A stretch of DNA of 64,000 bases from Pomphorhynchus laevis. Taxonomy: Eukaryota > Acanthocephala > Palaeacanthocephala > Echinorhynchida > Pomphorhynchidae. The notes beneath the pieces were generated by a model. That model searched no databases, was not told where the DNA came from, and saw only the letters and a list, made by a program, of their open reading frames with translations. The stretch covers positions 62,001 through 126,000 of the forward strand of contig WNNJ02000600.1 of NCBI GenBank assembly GCA_012934845.2. The letters are read 5' to 3'. Shown here piece after piece: positions 53,424 to 64,000 of the stretch. The translations under genes were made by a program, and so were the position numbers. Numbering within the stretch: position 1 is the first letter of the stretch; every line of letters starts with the position of its first letter.

Positions 53424-56383
53424 CAGTATCCAGTTTGAATTTTGCTAGTTCGTCTGGAAAAGGTAGTTTCAACAGTCATTCATCGCAACTCTTCAATAGC
53501 GTTAGTTTCAATTCTGATCTGGGACACTTAGTTTCATTCAACAAATTATTCACCGTTCCTAGTAATCCCTTACCACAACCCACACGCTATTTATCGATTG
53601 GGTATTCTAATCTTCGTAGTTTGCCTGCTCAAATAGTGGAGTTGAAGTATCACATGCTTTCTCATTCGTATGACATTTTCTGCGTTGCTGAATCCTGGTT
53701 GCATTAATATATTGTCGATACCACTGTGAACATTCCTGGATTTCGCCTTATACGAAGCGACCGGATATCAGGTAGGCGAGGTGGCGGTGTCGCCGCGTAT
53801 GTCAGAGAAAATTTCCTCGTATCTGAGGTGTTGAATATTTGTGACCCTTGTGTGTCGTTTGAGACTCTATGCTTCCGTATTGATCACTCAGCGACCAGTA
53901 TGAATTTTTGAGTCGTGTATCGATCTCCGTCAGTAATTGCAGACACTGATCAGCTAAAACTTATTTTACAATCGGTATGTTCCTCCCCTCACTTTATTCT
54001 TTTGGGCGATTTTAATCTTCCACGATCTAGATGGTCAGACTATGTCTTTTCTGATGGTAGTTCCAATGAAAGGGAAATATCTGAGTTCCTTGCTGAGGAA
54101 CTCATGCTGATTCAGCATGTACTAGAGCCAACTTGCTTAACTTCAAGATTGGATTCGGTACTTGATCTGGTGTTTTCCAGATATGTAGGAGACATAATCA
54201 AAGTTGATCATCTCCCTCCTTTAGGAAGTAGTGACCACTGCTTGCTCTCCTTGACGGCTGTCCCTTATTCCAGATTCTGTCCACCTTGTTCAAAAACTTA
54301 CAAACGTCATTGGTCGAAAGTGAGAATAGAAGATGTTTTGAGAGTTTACAACCAATTCCCGTGTACTTTTATGAACACGGACAAGCTATCATTGAATATG
54401 ATCACTGATTACCTACATAAATTATCTGATATTCTCGCCCCTATGCGCGAATCCTCTTATGCTGCTAAGTCACCTGCATGGATAGATTCCAACGTCAGAC
54501 AACTAATAAGTTCAAGAAATTGTTTATGGAAGCTTCAGCGTTCTGACTCTAGTTTCTCTGCCAGATATAAATATGTTCGAAATCTTTGTACTAGAGTGAA
54601 AGCAACAAAACGATGTGCATTCGAATCGTCTATCGCTAATAATGTAACACGAAATCCAAAACTATTCTGGGCCTATGTTCGTCGCAACAGAACCCTTAAT
54701 ACAGAAATCAAGTATGTCCTTAATGCGGAGGGATGTATGATAACTTCTCAGAGTGGTATTGTGGAATGCCTTGCTACGTCTTTTTCGATACCGACAAATA
54801 ATTCACAAAGAGCTTCTATCACTTCGCATGGTGTAGCATTAAAGCAATCTTCGCGTTTTCTTCCAGTAACGATTAGTGAGATTGTAAGTCAGCTTGATCA
54901 GCTTGACCCATTTAGCTCTACTGGCCCTGATGACATTTCTCCGTTTCTCTTGAAGAATTTATCTAGATATTTGGCTCCTTCCCTTCTTGCTATTTTTGAG
55001 AACAGTTTGACCAGTGGATGTGTTCCTGAAGTCTGGAAAACTGCCATCGTAGTTCCGATCCCAAAGAAAACCATTGCAACGGCTTGTACTGACTATAGAC
55101 CAATCAGCCTGACTAGTTCTCTATGCAAAGTGCTTGAAAAGTTGATCGCCACCCGGATCAGGCATCACTTGAGGGAACTCGGAATAATGTCGTCTTCTCA
55201 GCACGGTTTCCTCCCTGGTCGTTCCTGCTTAACAAACTTATTGACTTCACGCGAAATGTGGGTTGAGGCGGTCAGTCGCGGCCAATTAATTAATGTGGTA
55301 TTCATTGACTTTTCAAGAGCATTCGATCGGGTGCCGCATGAGAGCTTGGTAGCATTACTATTTAACTACGGCATTCCTGTAATGTTGTGTAATTGGATTC
55401 AAGATTTCCTACGTAATCGTTTCTTTAGGGTGAGAGTTGGCACCCATCTTTCCACTTCCAGACGCGTTTACTGTGGTGTTCCGCAGGGTACCGTACTAGG
55501 ACCTCTGCTGTTTATTGTGTTCCTTAACGATTTGTTGCTGCGAATTCAGAGTCCCTGTCTTACTTTTGCTGACGACCTCAAAATATGGTATGTAGATGAT
55601 ATTGATCCGCTTGGCATTTCCCTGCAGGAAGACCTTAATGAAATATACCAATAGAGTGAGGCTACTGGTATGAAGATCAATGTTGACAAATGCGGCCACA
55701 TGAAATTAGGAAGGCGTTGCGATGACCGTCGTTTTCGCCTCGGAACTTCAATTCTTAATGTCGTCATGGTGTATAGGGATATGGGTGTCATGGTGCATAG
55801 GACATTGAAATCCCGATCAAATACAGAGTTTGCCTATAGCAAGGCTTTGCGAGCTATGTACTGCGTCAAAAATGCATTTAATCGTATTAATCCATACGTC
55901 TTCAAATGGCTTTACTGCGCTCTTGTTCGCCCGCATATAGAGTACTGCGTGCAAGCAGTTTTTCCATACACTAAGAAAGAGTTCAATAGACTAGAGTCAA
56001 TCTTTCGTAGAGGTTCTCGAATGTGTATGGATGGATCATATTCATATCGTGAGCGGCTTGAATTTCTAAAGATACCATCTTTGGGTCAGAGGCTATATTA
56101 CCTAGACCTTGTTGCATTATGGCGAATGGTTAATGGGATAGATTGTTTTCCCTCGTGATATGTTAAAGTTTGTTCTCAGACGCATCGTGGCCACCCGTTG
56201 AAACTATTTAAGTTTCCCCACGGTAAAGTAGTGAGTTTGGCTAGGCTCTCACATCGAGCATTAAACGCCTGGAACACGTTGCCGGGAGAAATAGCATGTA
56301 CCAAGGACTTATCTCAATTTAAAGTTCAACTTCGTCAGTGGATTAACGATCATGGCATTCCGAATGTATACAATATTATGTAA
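53345..56383 (+). pseudogene. CR1-like ORF2: endonuclease plus reverse transcriptase, lightly damaged
   Basis: One frame of 1,012 codons. The endonuclease spans about 53,600-54,290: FCVAESWL, GGGVAAYVRENF, VYRSPS, the catalytic LLGDFNLPRSRW and GSSDHCLL. The RT spans about 55,050-55,620: DYRPISLTSSLCKVLEKLI, FIDFSRAFDRVPHE, GVPQGTVLGPLLF and FADDLKIWYV with both catalytic Asp. The C-terminal HIEYCVQAVFPYTKKE and YRERLEFLKIPSLGQRLYYL follow. In-frame stops are at 53,705, 53,909 and 55,652. The stop at 56,156 comes from a +1/-1 pair of shifts within about 40 bp. It closely parallels the LINE at 58.7 kb. Confidence 0.85.
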
Positions 56384-56475
56384 CCGCTATTAACTTTTTT
56401 TCTTCTTTTCTTTTCTTTTTTATTTCCTATGTGATCAGTTGCAACAGCCATTTGGCTATAACTTGTAATACTAAT

Positions 56476-57720
56476 AATATAGTGTTCAATAAAATCATGG
56501 TATTCGTATTATAACAGTTTATTGAACAATTTGTTGGATAAACAAGTTACACCCCGCCTCAGCTCATTATCAGGCCAGACAATGTTAAAGCAGAGAAAAT
56601 GGCTACATTAGAAAGCGCGTTTCAAAAGTCTTCTCCATGTGTACCCAGACGAGACAGACCCTCAAAAATTGAGCATCCTCGTCAACTTGATATTCTCGAT
56701 CTCTGTTTTGGTTATGCCATGTAAGATGTTCTCAGAGGCAATGAATACTTTGCAAAACACGTTCGTCACGCAACACAATTCTATTTACGCCCGATTCAAG
56801 CTGCATAGCATCAAACAAAAGGATTCTAAAACATTTGATCAGTAAGCTCGATCATTTAGTATACTTGCTGATATATGCAACTTTCAAGGGGCCACATCCC
56901 TACAAAAGCGTGATATGCGTGTTATTGATGCTTTCGAGCAAGGAATTCAAAATTCGAAAATTTGGCAGCGACTATTAGAATCACGACGGGAAACTCTCGA
57001 AGATATTCTGACCATTGCTCGCTAATGAGAGAGCGCTCGAATTCAGGTGACTAAATACATTCAACGTGAAGTTACTAGTAGTGACTCTTCATTGACAGTA
57101 GCCGTCTCGAGGCTCCGACAGAGAGTATTGATAACACTGATCTTATTAATGTTGCTACGCGTACTAGAAAGAACATTTCAACTTGTGAATTCTGTGGTGG
57201 ACCAGTACATAATCGAAATATACGCACTGTCCGAAATATCACATTTTTAATATGGAAAGGGACATTTCGCAAAGGTATGCTATTCGACGCGATTCATTAA
57301 ATTAAAACTTATTCGACAGTTCTATAATTGCAACAGCGATAAGTAAATTATCTAGAAGGGCAACTATTATTACAATCAATGGGATACATGTTGACGCTTT
57401 GTTGACACCGGAAGCATCGAACCACATGAGAGATCATCAGTTCATCCATCATTAAGTGATGATTCTACACTAGCTTGTTTAACACACGAACGAAATGTTG
57501 AAAATAATCGTTCTTTCGATATACGCGATGAATACAGCTCGCTAAACCGACGATCCACAATTTCGGATACGATAAACCACTCAAGCTTTAATGATATGGA
57601 AATTATTAACAAGGACCAATGATGGCTCTCGAAGGATGCCGAAATATCTAAAGGATTACATATTAAACCATGGTCAGATTAATCAGCAGACAGCGGAGAA
57701 GAATGCTATGATAAAAACTA
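56476..57720 (+). mobile_element. Ty3/Gypsy-type LTR element fossil (gag, zinc knuckle, protease-like parts)
   Basis: Gag-like code at about 56,640-57,250, a zinc-knuckle-like stretch near 57,180-57,230 and a short aspartic-protease-like remnant near 57,360-57,430 point to a Ty3/Gypsy LTR retrotransposon. The left boundary (about 56,476-56,515) resembles an LTR end, and a similar phrase recurs near 57,740-57,780. It is broken, with several breaks, and lacks polymerase. It looks old. Confidence 0.55.
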
Positions 57721-58440
57721 ACTTATTTATTTTGTTATAGATTGTTCAACAAAACGTTCGTGATATTCGTATTATAAGAGATATGAATTCGCTTCAATCG
57801 CAGCCATTAATTATCGAACTAGTGCACTTGTATCATATTATTTAGCAAAGCTATTGAGATAATTTGCTGAAAGCGTTGATTTATTTGCTGGAAGCATTGA
57901 TTAAGCTTCCAGCAAATTCAAACACGGGATAATTCAGTCAGATTACGAAATAGCCATATATGAAAGTAACTTGTCCTCAAATCATGCTCGAATCGCATTA
58001 TTAATTATTGAAATCGGATATCGGAAGTTATTGATACTAACTCAGTTGATGCTTTTTAGTATTTTTTATACCATTTATTTCCTTGATTTCCTAGTGTTTC
58101 ACATTTTCCCATTGTGCCAAGACATGAGCCAAGACGATGACGGCTTATCGCAGTCATCCGAATCAGTCTATTTCCCAGTGCCCCTAGCAATGACTCTGCG
58201 CTCGATCTCACATCACCAAACGTATCGATTGCACTGGTACGAACTCGTAATCGCTGGTATTGATATCTCGGTATTCTGATCTTTTTCTTGCATCTGCGTC
58301 ACTGGCAACGGTACTGAATAATTGTTTGAGCGTTGTACTTTACTATAAACGATACGCTGCTATTCAGAAAGATTTTGTAAGATTTATTTACGGAGATTAC
58401 GCGTCATGTAATCATGCTTGAATCACACTATTAACTATTA
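57721..58440. other. Possible LTR-like remnant and spacer
   Basis: The phrase ATCATGCTCGAATCGCATTA (57,980) returns in similar form near 58,407 and could be a repeated terminal part of the fossil to the left. A 13-base hairpin (57,883-57,917) lies within. No gene is recognised. Confidence 0.3.
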
Positions 58441-58470
58441 AGTACTGAATTTATCTATTATTGGAGCTTT

Positions 58471-58692
58471 TTAATGCCAACTCTGTTCATATTTGGCAAT
58501 ATATTTAAAACATTTGAGCTGTTCCCGTGTGGGTGAAATGCCTTTTAAATTAGCATAAGTTGGCACAAATGTAAGTCTATCGAGTTTTTTTAAAACAATT
58601 GGTTTACTTGTTTTTCTAATGTTGATTCGAGGATTATAAAAGTATTTACGAAATAATAAATAACTATGCTCGCTAAACCAAATGTTTTTCAT
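58471..58692 (-). CDS. Unrecognised 73-codon frame
   Basis: A complete ATG-to-stop frame, MKNIWFSEHSYLLFRKYF at the start and KYIAKYEQSWH at the end, rich in Tyr, Lys and Arg and wedged between an LTR fossil and a 5'-truncated LINE. It could be a host exon or a small protein (the basic, Tyr-rich, RKxxKP pattern recalls mitochondrial ribosomal proteins, but this is only an impression). It could also be chance. No splice sites are assigned. Confidence 0.3.
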   Translation of the reverse strand: MKNIWFSEHSYLLFRKYFYNPRINIRKTSKPIVLKKLDRLTFVPTYANLKGISPTREQLKCFKYIAKYEQSWH

Positions 58693-58721
58693 GCCTCCTC
58701 AGTACATTTCACAACTCCTAG

Positions 58722-60674
58722 ATGAGCCCAATTCAACGTGTAAGAGTAGCGGTAGTACCTCCGTGGTTTGATAGCGAACTAAAGCGTTGTATAAGGTTGA
58801 GAAATAAGGCGTGGAGTCTCTGTAGTAAGAGTGATGATTTATATAGTGAGTACAAACTAATACGCAATAAATGCAATCGCTTAAAATCAAAAAAGAGATA
58901 CTTGTACGAGAATGATGTTGCTATGTCTTTAGGACACACACCCAAGCGATTTTGGAATTATGTTTGTCGATCAAGAGTATCTAATTCTAGTGTCCGACGC
59001 ATTCATATCGGAAACGAATTAGTTGAAGACCCTATGAAAATTTCTGAGGCGTTCGCTGATGTGTTTGCACTATCGTTAAATAGGGATGATGCTTATAAAG
59101 TCAATATTTGTAATGGTTCATCAATCTGTCAGAGTCCATATATAATTATCACGATGGAGGAAGTTGAGATAGAGCTATCAAGGTTAGCTAAATGCGTGTC
59201 AGCTGGTCCTGACGATATCCCCACTTATATCCTTAAGCTCTTGAAATGTATCCTGTCATATCCGCTTTCCAAATTATTCAACGTTTCTCTCAATAAGTCG
59301 ATAATTCCAAATGATTGGAAATCGGCGATTGTGGTACCACTTCCGAAAACGAAAAATGCTTGCGATGTTAGTGATTTTAGGCCCATAAGTTTAACATCTA
59401 CTGTAAGTAAGGTACTTGAGAGAATTGTTCACAAAAGATTAATAAATGTATTGGGTTCAATAAACTATTTGAGCGACTCTCAACACGGTTTTCGGCATGG
59501 CCGCTCATGTCTAACGAATACTTTATGTGCTCGTGAACAATGGGCTGACGCAATTTCATGTAGATTGGTTGTCGATGTCGTCTATTTGGATTTCTCCAAG
59601 GCATTTGATCGCGTTCCACATGCTAAATTAATAAGTATTCTCGAATCTATTGGTGTAGATTACTATCTGACTCGTTGGATTGAGAACTTCTTGAGTGGTC
59701 GACAATTTTGTGTAAGAGTAGGTAATGCTTTTTCATCTAAACGCAGTGTTATACGTGGTGTACCTCAAGGAACGGTTCTCGGGCCATTATTATTTTGCAT
59801 TTTTATCAACGAGTTGTTGAGATCGCTTAATGTATCACACTTAGCCTATGCTGACGATTTGAAGTTATGGAATGTGATCTCGACTGAACGAGACTGTTTG
59901 TCATTGCAGCGTGACCTGGATTTAGTGTATGAATGGAGTCTTACTACAGGAGTATCATTAAACCTGGAAAAGTGTAAGAATATGAGATTGGGTCGTGGAC
60001 GCAAAGGATGTCATACCTACTTCATTGGTGTAAAAGAACTTGAGATAGTTTCGACTCATCGTGATCTTGGTATTTTGATCGATTCATCTTTAAAGACACG
60101 ACATCATTACAACATTCAATTAGGCAAAGCTAGAAAAATGATGCACACTATCAAAAATTGCTTTCTGAAAATAAATCCATCGTCGTTCAGGGTGCTGTTT
60201 AACTCGTTATTGAGACCAATACTTGAGTATTGCTCTCCATCTTGCTTCCCATGTACACGGACTGAACTGAATGCTGTCGATGGAGTTCTTCGCCGTATTA
60301 CCCGTTTATGTCCAGACTGTAAGTATTTACCTTATCGTGAGAGACTTAAAGTGATTGACATATTTGACATGAAGGTGAGGTTAATGTTTATCGACTTGGT
60401 TGCAACGTGGAAATTATTGCACAAATTTGATGGATATCCTCGAAATATTATGGCGTGTCGTAATAATAGATCCAGGCGACATCATTCGATGACAATTTTT
60501 AAACAGCATACTGGGAAACTATCGCCTGTCACAAGATTGTCAAGACGTGTAGTTAACGTGTGGAATAGTCTTCCTGAATACGTTGTTGCCTCCACAACGC
60601 TGACTTTATTTAAGAAGCGATTGCGAATATGTCTGGAACAGATCGATAATATGGAGAAGCTATCGTATCCCTGA
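58722..60674 (+). CDS. CR1-like reverse transcriptase, 650 codons uninterrupted
   Basis: Lacks the endonuclease. It contains the pre-RT linker (PWFDSELKRCIRLRNKAW, RFWNYV), the RT with DFRPISLTSTVSKVLERIV, SQHGFRHGRSCLTN, YLDFSKAFDRVPHAKL (motif A), RGVPQGTVLGPLLF (motif B) and LAYADDLKLW (motif C), then the C-terminal LRPILEYCSPSCFP, LPYRERLKVIDIF, VTRLSRRVVNVWNSLPE. All RT catalytic aspartates are present. Without the endonuclease half it cannot drive its own insertion, so it is a dead but well-kept copy. The start codon is arbitrary because the real N-terminus is lost. Confidence 0.85.
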   Translation: MSPIQRVRVAVVPPWFDSELKRCIRLRNKAWSLCSKSDDLYSEYKLIRNKCNRLKSKKRYLYENDVAMSLGHTPKRFWNYVCRSRVSNSSVRRIHIGNELVEDPMKISEAFADVFALSLNRDDAYKVNICNGSSICQSPYIIITMEEVEIELSRLAKCVSAGPDDIPTYILKLLKCILSYPLSKLFNVSLNKSIIPNDWKSAIVVPLPKTKNACDVSDFRPISLTSTVSKVLERIVHKRLINVLGSINYLSDSQHGFRHGRSCLTNTLCAREQWADAISCRLVVDVVYLDFSKAFDRVPHAKLISILESIGVDYYLTRWIENFLSGRQFCVRVGNAFSSKRSVIRGVPQGTVLGPLLFCIFINELLRSLNVSHLAYADDLKLWNVISTERDCLSLQRDLDLVYEWSLTTGVSLNLEKCKNMRLGRGRKGCHTYFIGVKELEIVSTHRDLGILIDSSLKTRHHYNIQLGKARKMMHTIKNCFLKINPSSFRVLFNSLLRPILEYCSPSCFPCTRTELNAVDGVLRRITRLCPDCKYLPYRERLKVIDIFDMKVRLMFIDLVATWKLLHKFDGYPRNIMACRNNRSRRHHSMTIFKQHTGKLSPVTRLSRRVVNVWNSLPEYVVASTTLTLFKKRLRICLEQIDNMEKLSYP

Positions 60675-60785
60675 TTTTCTTAACTCTATCAATTCTACAT
60701 TTTGTTTAATTTTTATTTTATTTTTTCGTGAGCAGACTGAACAGCCATATAGGTTTTGTCTTGTATGTTATAATAATAATAATTC
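58722..60785 (+). mobile_element. 5'-truncated CR1-like LINE with intact frame
   Basis: A stop codon (TAG) directly precedes the first ATG, and LINE-like code starts within a few codons (VVPPWFDSEL). The 3' UTR has GAACAGCCATATAGG (60,738) and ends in (ATA)n at about 60,768-60,782, as in the copy at 52.2 kb. The intact frame suggests a young insertion. Confidence 0.85.
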
Positions 60786-60807
60786 CGATTTTGTAGAGAA
60801 TATACGA

Positions 60808-61720
60808 TCAAAAAATATTAAAAAGCTTAGATTTTAGATAAGAAGAAAATTCATCAGGATTGATGCTACAAGGGTTAGGTGATCTCAAAAGAATTGAGTT
60901 TAAGATTGTCCAATGAGATTTAGAGTTGTTAGAGGAATTGAGTTGATTTCGCCAAAAGAGAGTACGTTTAGTACTCATAAGAATGAGATTGGAACGGCTA
61001 TGAGCGTTGTTAAAAGCACGGAGATTTAGAATTAGTGAGTTTGGAGAACGTTTAATAAAGTGATTAAACACACAAAAATGTTGGCCGGGTTGACGGTTAG
61101 AAAGACTACAGTCAGAATTGAACCAGGGAGCATGGGGTAAGCGCTGAAAACGTCGGGATCGGATTGGCAGAAGGTAATTGAGGATCGACGTAAGTTCAGA
61201 ATCAAACAGAATGCAGAGTACATCGGGAGAAAGATAGTTAAGTGGAAGTGAAAAGAGTGAAGAATTGAGTAAGGCTTTGCAGATAATAAGGATATCGAGA
61301 AGTTTCTATTGCCGACATCGAGTAGCTAATGTTGGAGGTGGAGAAGGCGGATGGGGACGAGTATGAGTAAGAGTGGGAAGGAAATGATCGGACAAACCAG
61401 GATCAGTAATTAAGAAAGAGGTATCGTCATTAAAGTAGTTGGGAACAACAATGATATCGAGAACACAGCCGAGAATATGAGTATGATTTGTTGACAGTAA
61501 TTTATAGTTAAAATCAGAAAAAATATTAGTTAGATTGATAGGGTCAGAGTCAGCCAAGCGATCAAGAGGAATGTTAAAGTCACCGAGAACAAAATAAAGA
61601 GAATAAGACAATGAACCGTGAGAAATAAGATCGGCAAGGTCGTTAATGAACATACGTGAGGGGGCGGTATAGCCTGAGCAGTATATAATTACAGATTCCA
61701 TAGGGAAAGAAGTTGATAAT
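60808..61720 (-). mobile_element. L2-like LINE, endonuclease half
   Basis: Reads leftwards. 61,701-61,306 encodes FVLGDFNIPLDRLADSDP, TNHTHILGCVLDIIV and DPGLSDHFLP, the end of an apurinic-type endonuclease. 61,071-60,811 encodes KRTLFWRNQLNSSNNSKSHW and the linker towards the RT, which is missing. It is the best endonuclease of this family here and matches the worn one at 17.8-18.2 kb. Confidence 0.7.
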
Positions 61721-61740
61721 CTGCATATGAGTAATTACTC

Positions 61741-61945
61741 CAACAACTACGTTTTCCGATCCTTTCTCGTCGTCACCTCCTTACATGGAATCAGCTCCCT
61801 CTCGACGTCTTACGTGCTCCCTCCTTTATCACATTCAAATACCGCCAACGTTCCCACCTTCTCGACACATGACTTAGATTTTTGTAGAGGTCATGTAAGC
61901 GTGCGCCGGCACGCATCTACCACGTAAATAAATCTTTTTAATGCG
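61741..61945 (+). mobile_element. L2-like LINE 3' end, opposite orientation
   Basis: RSFLVVTSLHGISS-type code recalls the RSFVVAAPLSWNHLP segment at 3.5 kb, and TTTTTGTAGAGGTCATGTAA (61,878) recalls the family's 3' end. It sits head-on against the minus-strand endonuclease piece. Confidence 0.45.
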
Positions 61946-62261
61946 TTAACCATTTCCACCAAATCCCGGTACCCACCAAAATTCCCGGTCAATCTTCGTA
62001 AACACCAATAAAGTGACATTACGACATTTTGAAAGCTCATGATAACCTCGTCTGCTGTTATTTAATTCCATCTAGTTCATTCTACATTTATCTCTTAGAA
62101 AAGAAAACGTTCTCACTGGATCTTACTTTATCGAGCATGTGTTATATTCTAATTTCCAGACCAAGTTTTGTCTGAATTGTCAAAAATAAAAATTTTATAC
62201 ATTAAATTAATGAAACACGAAATTTCAAAATAGTTGATAATGATAATTGATAAAGAATTAT

Positions 62262-62345
62262 TGGAGATGGATCAAAGAAGAGGGGAAATTTTTTGATATT
62301 TCTCTAACTCTTGTTAGCATTTTTAGAAAATTACAAATTATAGTC
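62262..62345. mobile_element. GCTAAC-type foldback, solo arm
   Basis: TTATTGGAGATGGATCAAAG starts the arm. The module is worn (TCTCTAACTCTTGTTAGCAT). Confidence 0.5.
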
Positions 62346-62379
62346 CTTTTCAAGTGTTATGTTTTGACATGAAAAAATG

Positions 62380-62823
62380 ATAACAAGAGGTGGGCACACA
62401 TATTTTATATTATTATGTAGACAACCTTACGAGCATAGCTCAGAGGTGCTGACAAATCGATAGTCAAAATCAAAGAAAAAGAGAAAAACGAAAACAAATC
62501 AGTTAACAATTTAAAATAATCTGTCGTTTAAAGAGCTCACGAGTCGCCACATTTACAATATCATCGCTCAAACGATTCCATGAATTTATTATTCGTTGTC
62601 CAAATTGAATCGTCCTAGAATGTACTATTAGTCGACGACTAAGATAACACGAGTGACCTCGCAAAGCTCGAGTTGATCGAATGTTGAAGAGCCCACGCAA
62701 CACATGGTGTTCATTGTGAAATACCTCCCATACACAACACAGATCCCGCGAGTCACGAATATCACATAACGACTGCATATTTAAAGACCGAAGACGGTCC
62801 TCGTAAGGAAGTTCGCTCATCAA
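62380..62823 (-). mobile_element. CR1-like LINE C-terminus and 3' end
   Basis: 62,823-62,506 encodes LPYEDRLRSLNMQSLCDIRD, LFNIRSTRALRGHSCYL and TIQFGQRIINSWNRLSDDIV, the common CR1/Jockey-type C-terminal region. The 3' UTR carries TCTGAGCTATGCTCG (rc near 62,440) and a TAATAATATAA end near 62,415, similar in plan to the two other CR1 ends. The frame has no stop over 106 codons. Confidence 0.65.
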
Positions 62824-62914
62824 TATCCATATTATTGAGAACTAAGATCAATGCGGTATTCATTGAATGCATATTATTGAGATTTTTTATATTGTGCAAG
62901 GCAACCTTTTATTA

Positions 62915-63050
62915 GGAACAGTTATTAGTGTTATAGTCCTTTTTAAGTGTTATGTTCAAGACATAACACTTAAAAATGAGTATAGGACTATAGTCGAAAA
63001 TTTGTGAATAATTTATTATAATTCCTCTCGATGTTTAAACGCCGGGTACA
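62915..63050. repeat. Hairpin repeat with dispersed TAGTCGAAA phrase
   Basis: ATAGTCCTTTTTAAGTGTTA and its complement form a ~25-base stem around AAGACAT (62,935-62,995). It is followed by AGTCGAAAATTTGTGAATAA and CTCTCGATGTTTAAACG, also seen at 16.7, 25.65 and 27.35 kb. Confidence 0.6.
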
Positions 63051-64000
63051 TTAGTGATTTACCTGCTATTAGACATATCCATATTTACGAACTAAGATCA
63101 ATGCGATATTTATTGAATACATATTATTGAGATTTTTTATTTACAATCAGGAGTAGATTATTTATTCAAAATCACATTTTTGATAGCGGCCGCCATCGAT
63201 TTTTTTTGCTTTCCTAATTTTAAATGTTTAAAGGGTATTGGCATTTATTAAAACAAGTTTTGAATTATCAAATTGCTTTTTCGAATTTTAGTCAATATTT
63301 ATTACAGCTGGAATTTCTAATTTTTATAATCATTTTACATCAATTTACTATCGGCTGGCGCTTACATTAAAAACTGATCCAAACTATAGTCTTGAATTAA
63401 AATCCCATTGCACACATTAATCACTATATTCTGCCTTTAACGCGTCAATGAAGATATAACAACGCTAGAAAATAAGTTTTAGTTAAGAATACACGAAGCT
63501 AGAAACTTATAAGGCTCAGCTTTTACATTTTCAGTAGGGAAACAGGACACGGACCATTTTCGATGTTTAGAAAGTGAGCACCGTGATTACGATGATATTC
63601 TAGATATTTATCATTTGATACGAAAGAATTGAGAGTAGTAGCCATCTGTTACGAAATGTAATAAAATACCATAAAGAATTTAAAAAAGTGGACAATTATG
63701 ATTGTATTGATATAAAGGCCCAATTTACTTAAATTATTTAGCAATACATATATTACTATCATGAAGCATAATAGACTTTAAGCGTCCATGTTTAGTGGTT
63801 GCAATCTGAAGCGCTGGGGATATTTTGGTTACGTGTACGGCTTTTAGTGCTCTTAGCAAATTTAATATTCAAGGATTGATCTTGTCTTTTTACATAAAAG
63901 ATAGGCCCGATAAGTAGGATGGAATATTTAAAATTAGAACATTGAAATTCAGAATAAAGGATCAGCACTGCTTAGTTTGTTCACATCTAATAGAAAAATA
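63051..64000. other. Unassigned right end of window
   Basis: No retroelement motif seen. Weak coding hints are an ATGGCGGCCGC start-like sequence on the minus strand at 63,199 and a TTTTCAG-preceded open stretch on the plus strand at 63,534-63,630 (GKQDTDHFRCLESEHRDY). Neither is supported enough to annotate. Confidence 0.3.

Larger units (their letters stand above)
52206..56475 (+). mobile_element. CR1-like LINE, near full length
   Basis: Two overlapping frames (ORF1 52,206-53,423; ORF2 53,345-56,383) are followed by a short 3' UTR with CAACAGCCATTTGGCTATAA (56,441) and a TAATACTAATAATATA end. The leader upstream of 52,206 is not delimited. Damage is light: one stop in ORF1; three stops and one compensated pair of one-base shifts in ORF2. 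Confidence 0.85.

Noticed and set aside
63184-63199. A start codon context (ATGGCGGCCGCT) on the minus strand, also a NotI plus ClaI site like a cloning linker.
   Set aside because: Only about 12 codons are open, no good splice donor follows, and there is no other vector-like sequence near it.
63534-63630. A host exon with acceptor TTTTACATTTTCAG and a GTGAGC donor, reading GKQDTDHFRCLE.
   Set aside because: No second exon and no family recognised; chance is likely at this length.

Overview
The window is invertebrate animal DNA, very AT-rich and dominated by interspersed repeats. Retroelement reading frames use the standard code. The one host gene I can prove has tiny introns (48 and 56 bp) beside repeat-filled introns of several kb, which would fit a nematode; the abundant nematode-like RTE elements agree. 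The species assignment is inference.

Host gene: the RNA polymerase II subunit RPB7 lies on the minus strand in six small exons from 26,557 down to 11,215. The 555-bp coding sequence is spread over 15.3 kb. Introns 2, 3 and 5 hold an RTE LINE with a Penelope-like element inside it, an L2-like LINE, a separate LINE ORF1, an RLE LINE, foldback elements and segmental duplications. Sequence just upstream of the RPB7 start codon is also present as a ~750-bp copy inside intron 2.

Mobile elements: (1) Penelope-like elements (PLE), many pieces on both strands, densest at 22.4-24.4, 29.1-30.2, 32.7-34.8, 38-40.3 and 42.2-47.1 kb. (2) RTE LINEs at 3.8-6.5, 22.1-24.9, 25.7-25.9 and 39.5-40.1 kb. (3) LINEs with a restriction-like endonuclease (RLE, R2-like), two lineages, at 0-1.7, 8.3-10.7, 12.1-13.6, 35.8-36.2 and 47.2-50.0 kb. 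(4) CR1-like LINEs at 52.2-56.5, 58.7-60.8 and 62.4-62.8 kb; the second has an uninterrupted 650-codon frame. (5) L2-like LINE pieces at 3.4-3.7, 17.2-20.2, 50.7, 60.8-61.7 and 61.7-61.9 kb. (6) A broken Ty3/Gypsy-type LTR element fossil around 56.5-57.7 kb. (7) Foldback/MITE-like elements, including a 1.7-kb near-perfect palindrome at 6.3-8.0 kb.

Tandem repeats: a 62-bp array (30.2-30.8 kb), a ~258-bp array with a short open frame in each unit (31.45-32.7 kb), and a loose 0.4-0.5-kb repeat (35.4-37.6 kb).

The most unusual signal is RNA-like. The PLE 3' ends carry a conserved block with the hammerhead boxes (GAAA, CTGATGA) in a permuted order that can close through stem II, with a compensatory base change in its long stem. 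Several unrelated foldback families carry a CTGAWGA-hairpin-GAAA module. A second theme is perfect short snapback hairpins, two of them exactly at 5' truncation points of retroelements from different classes.
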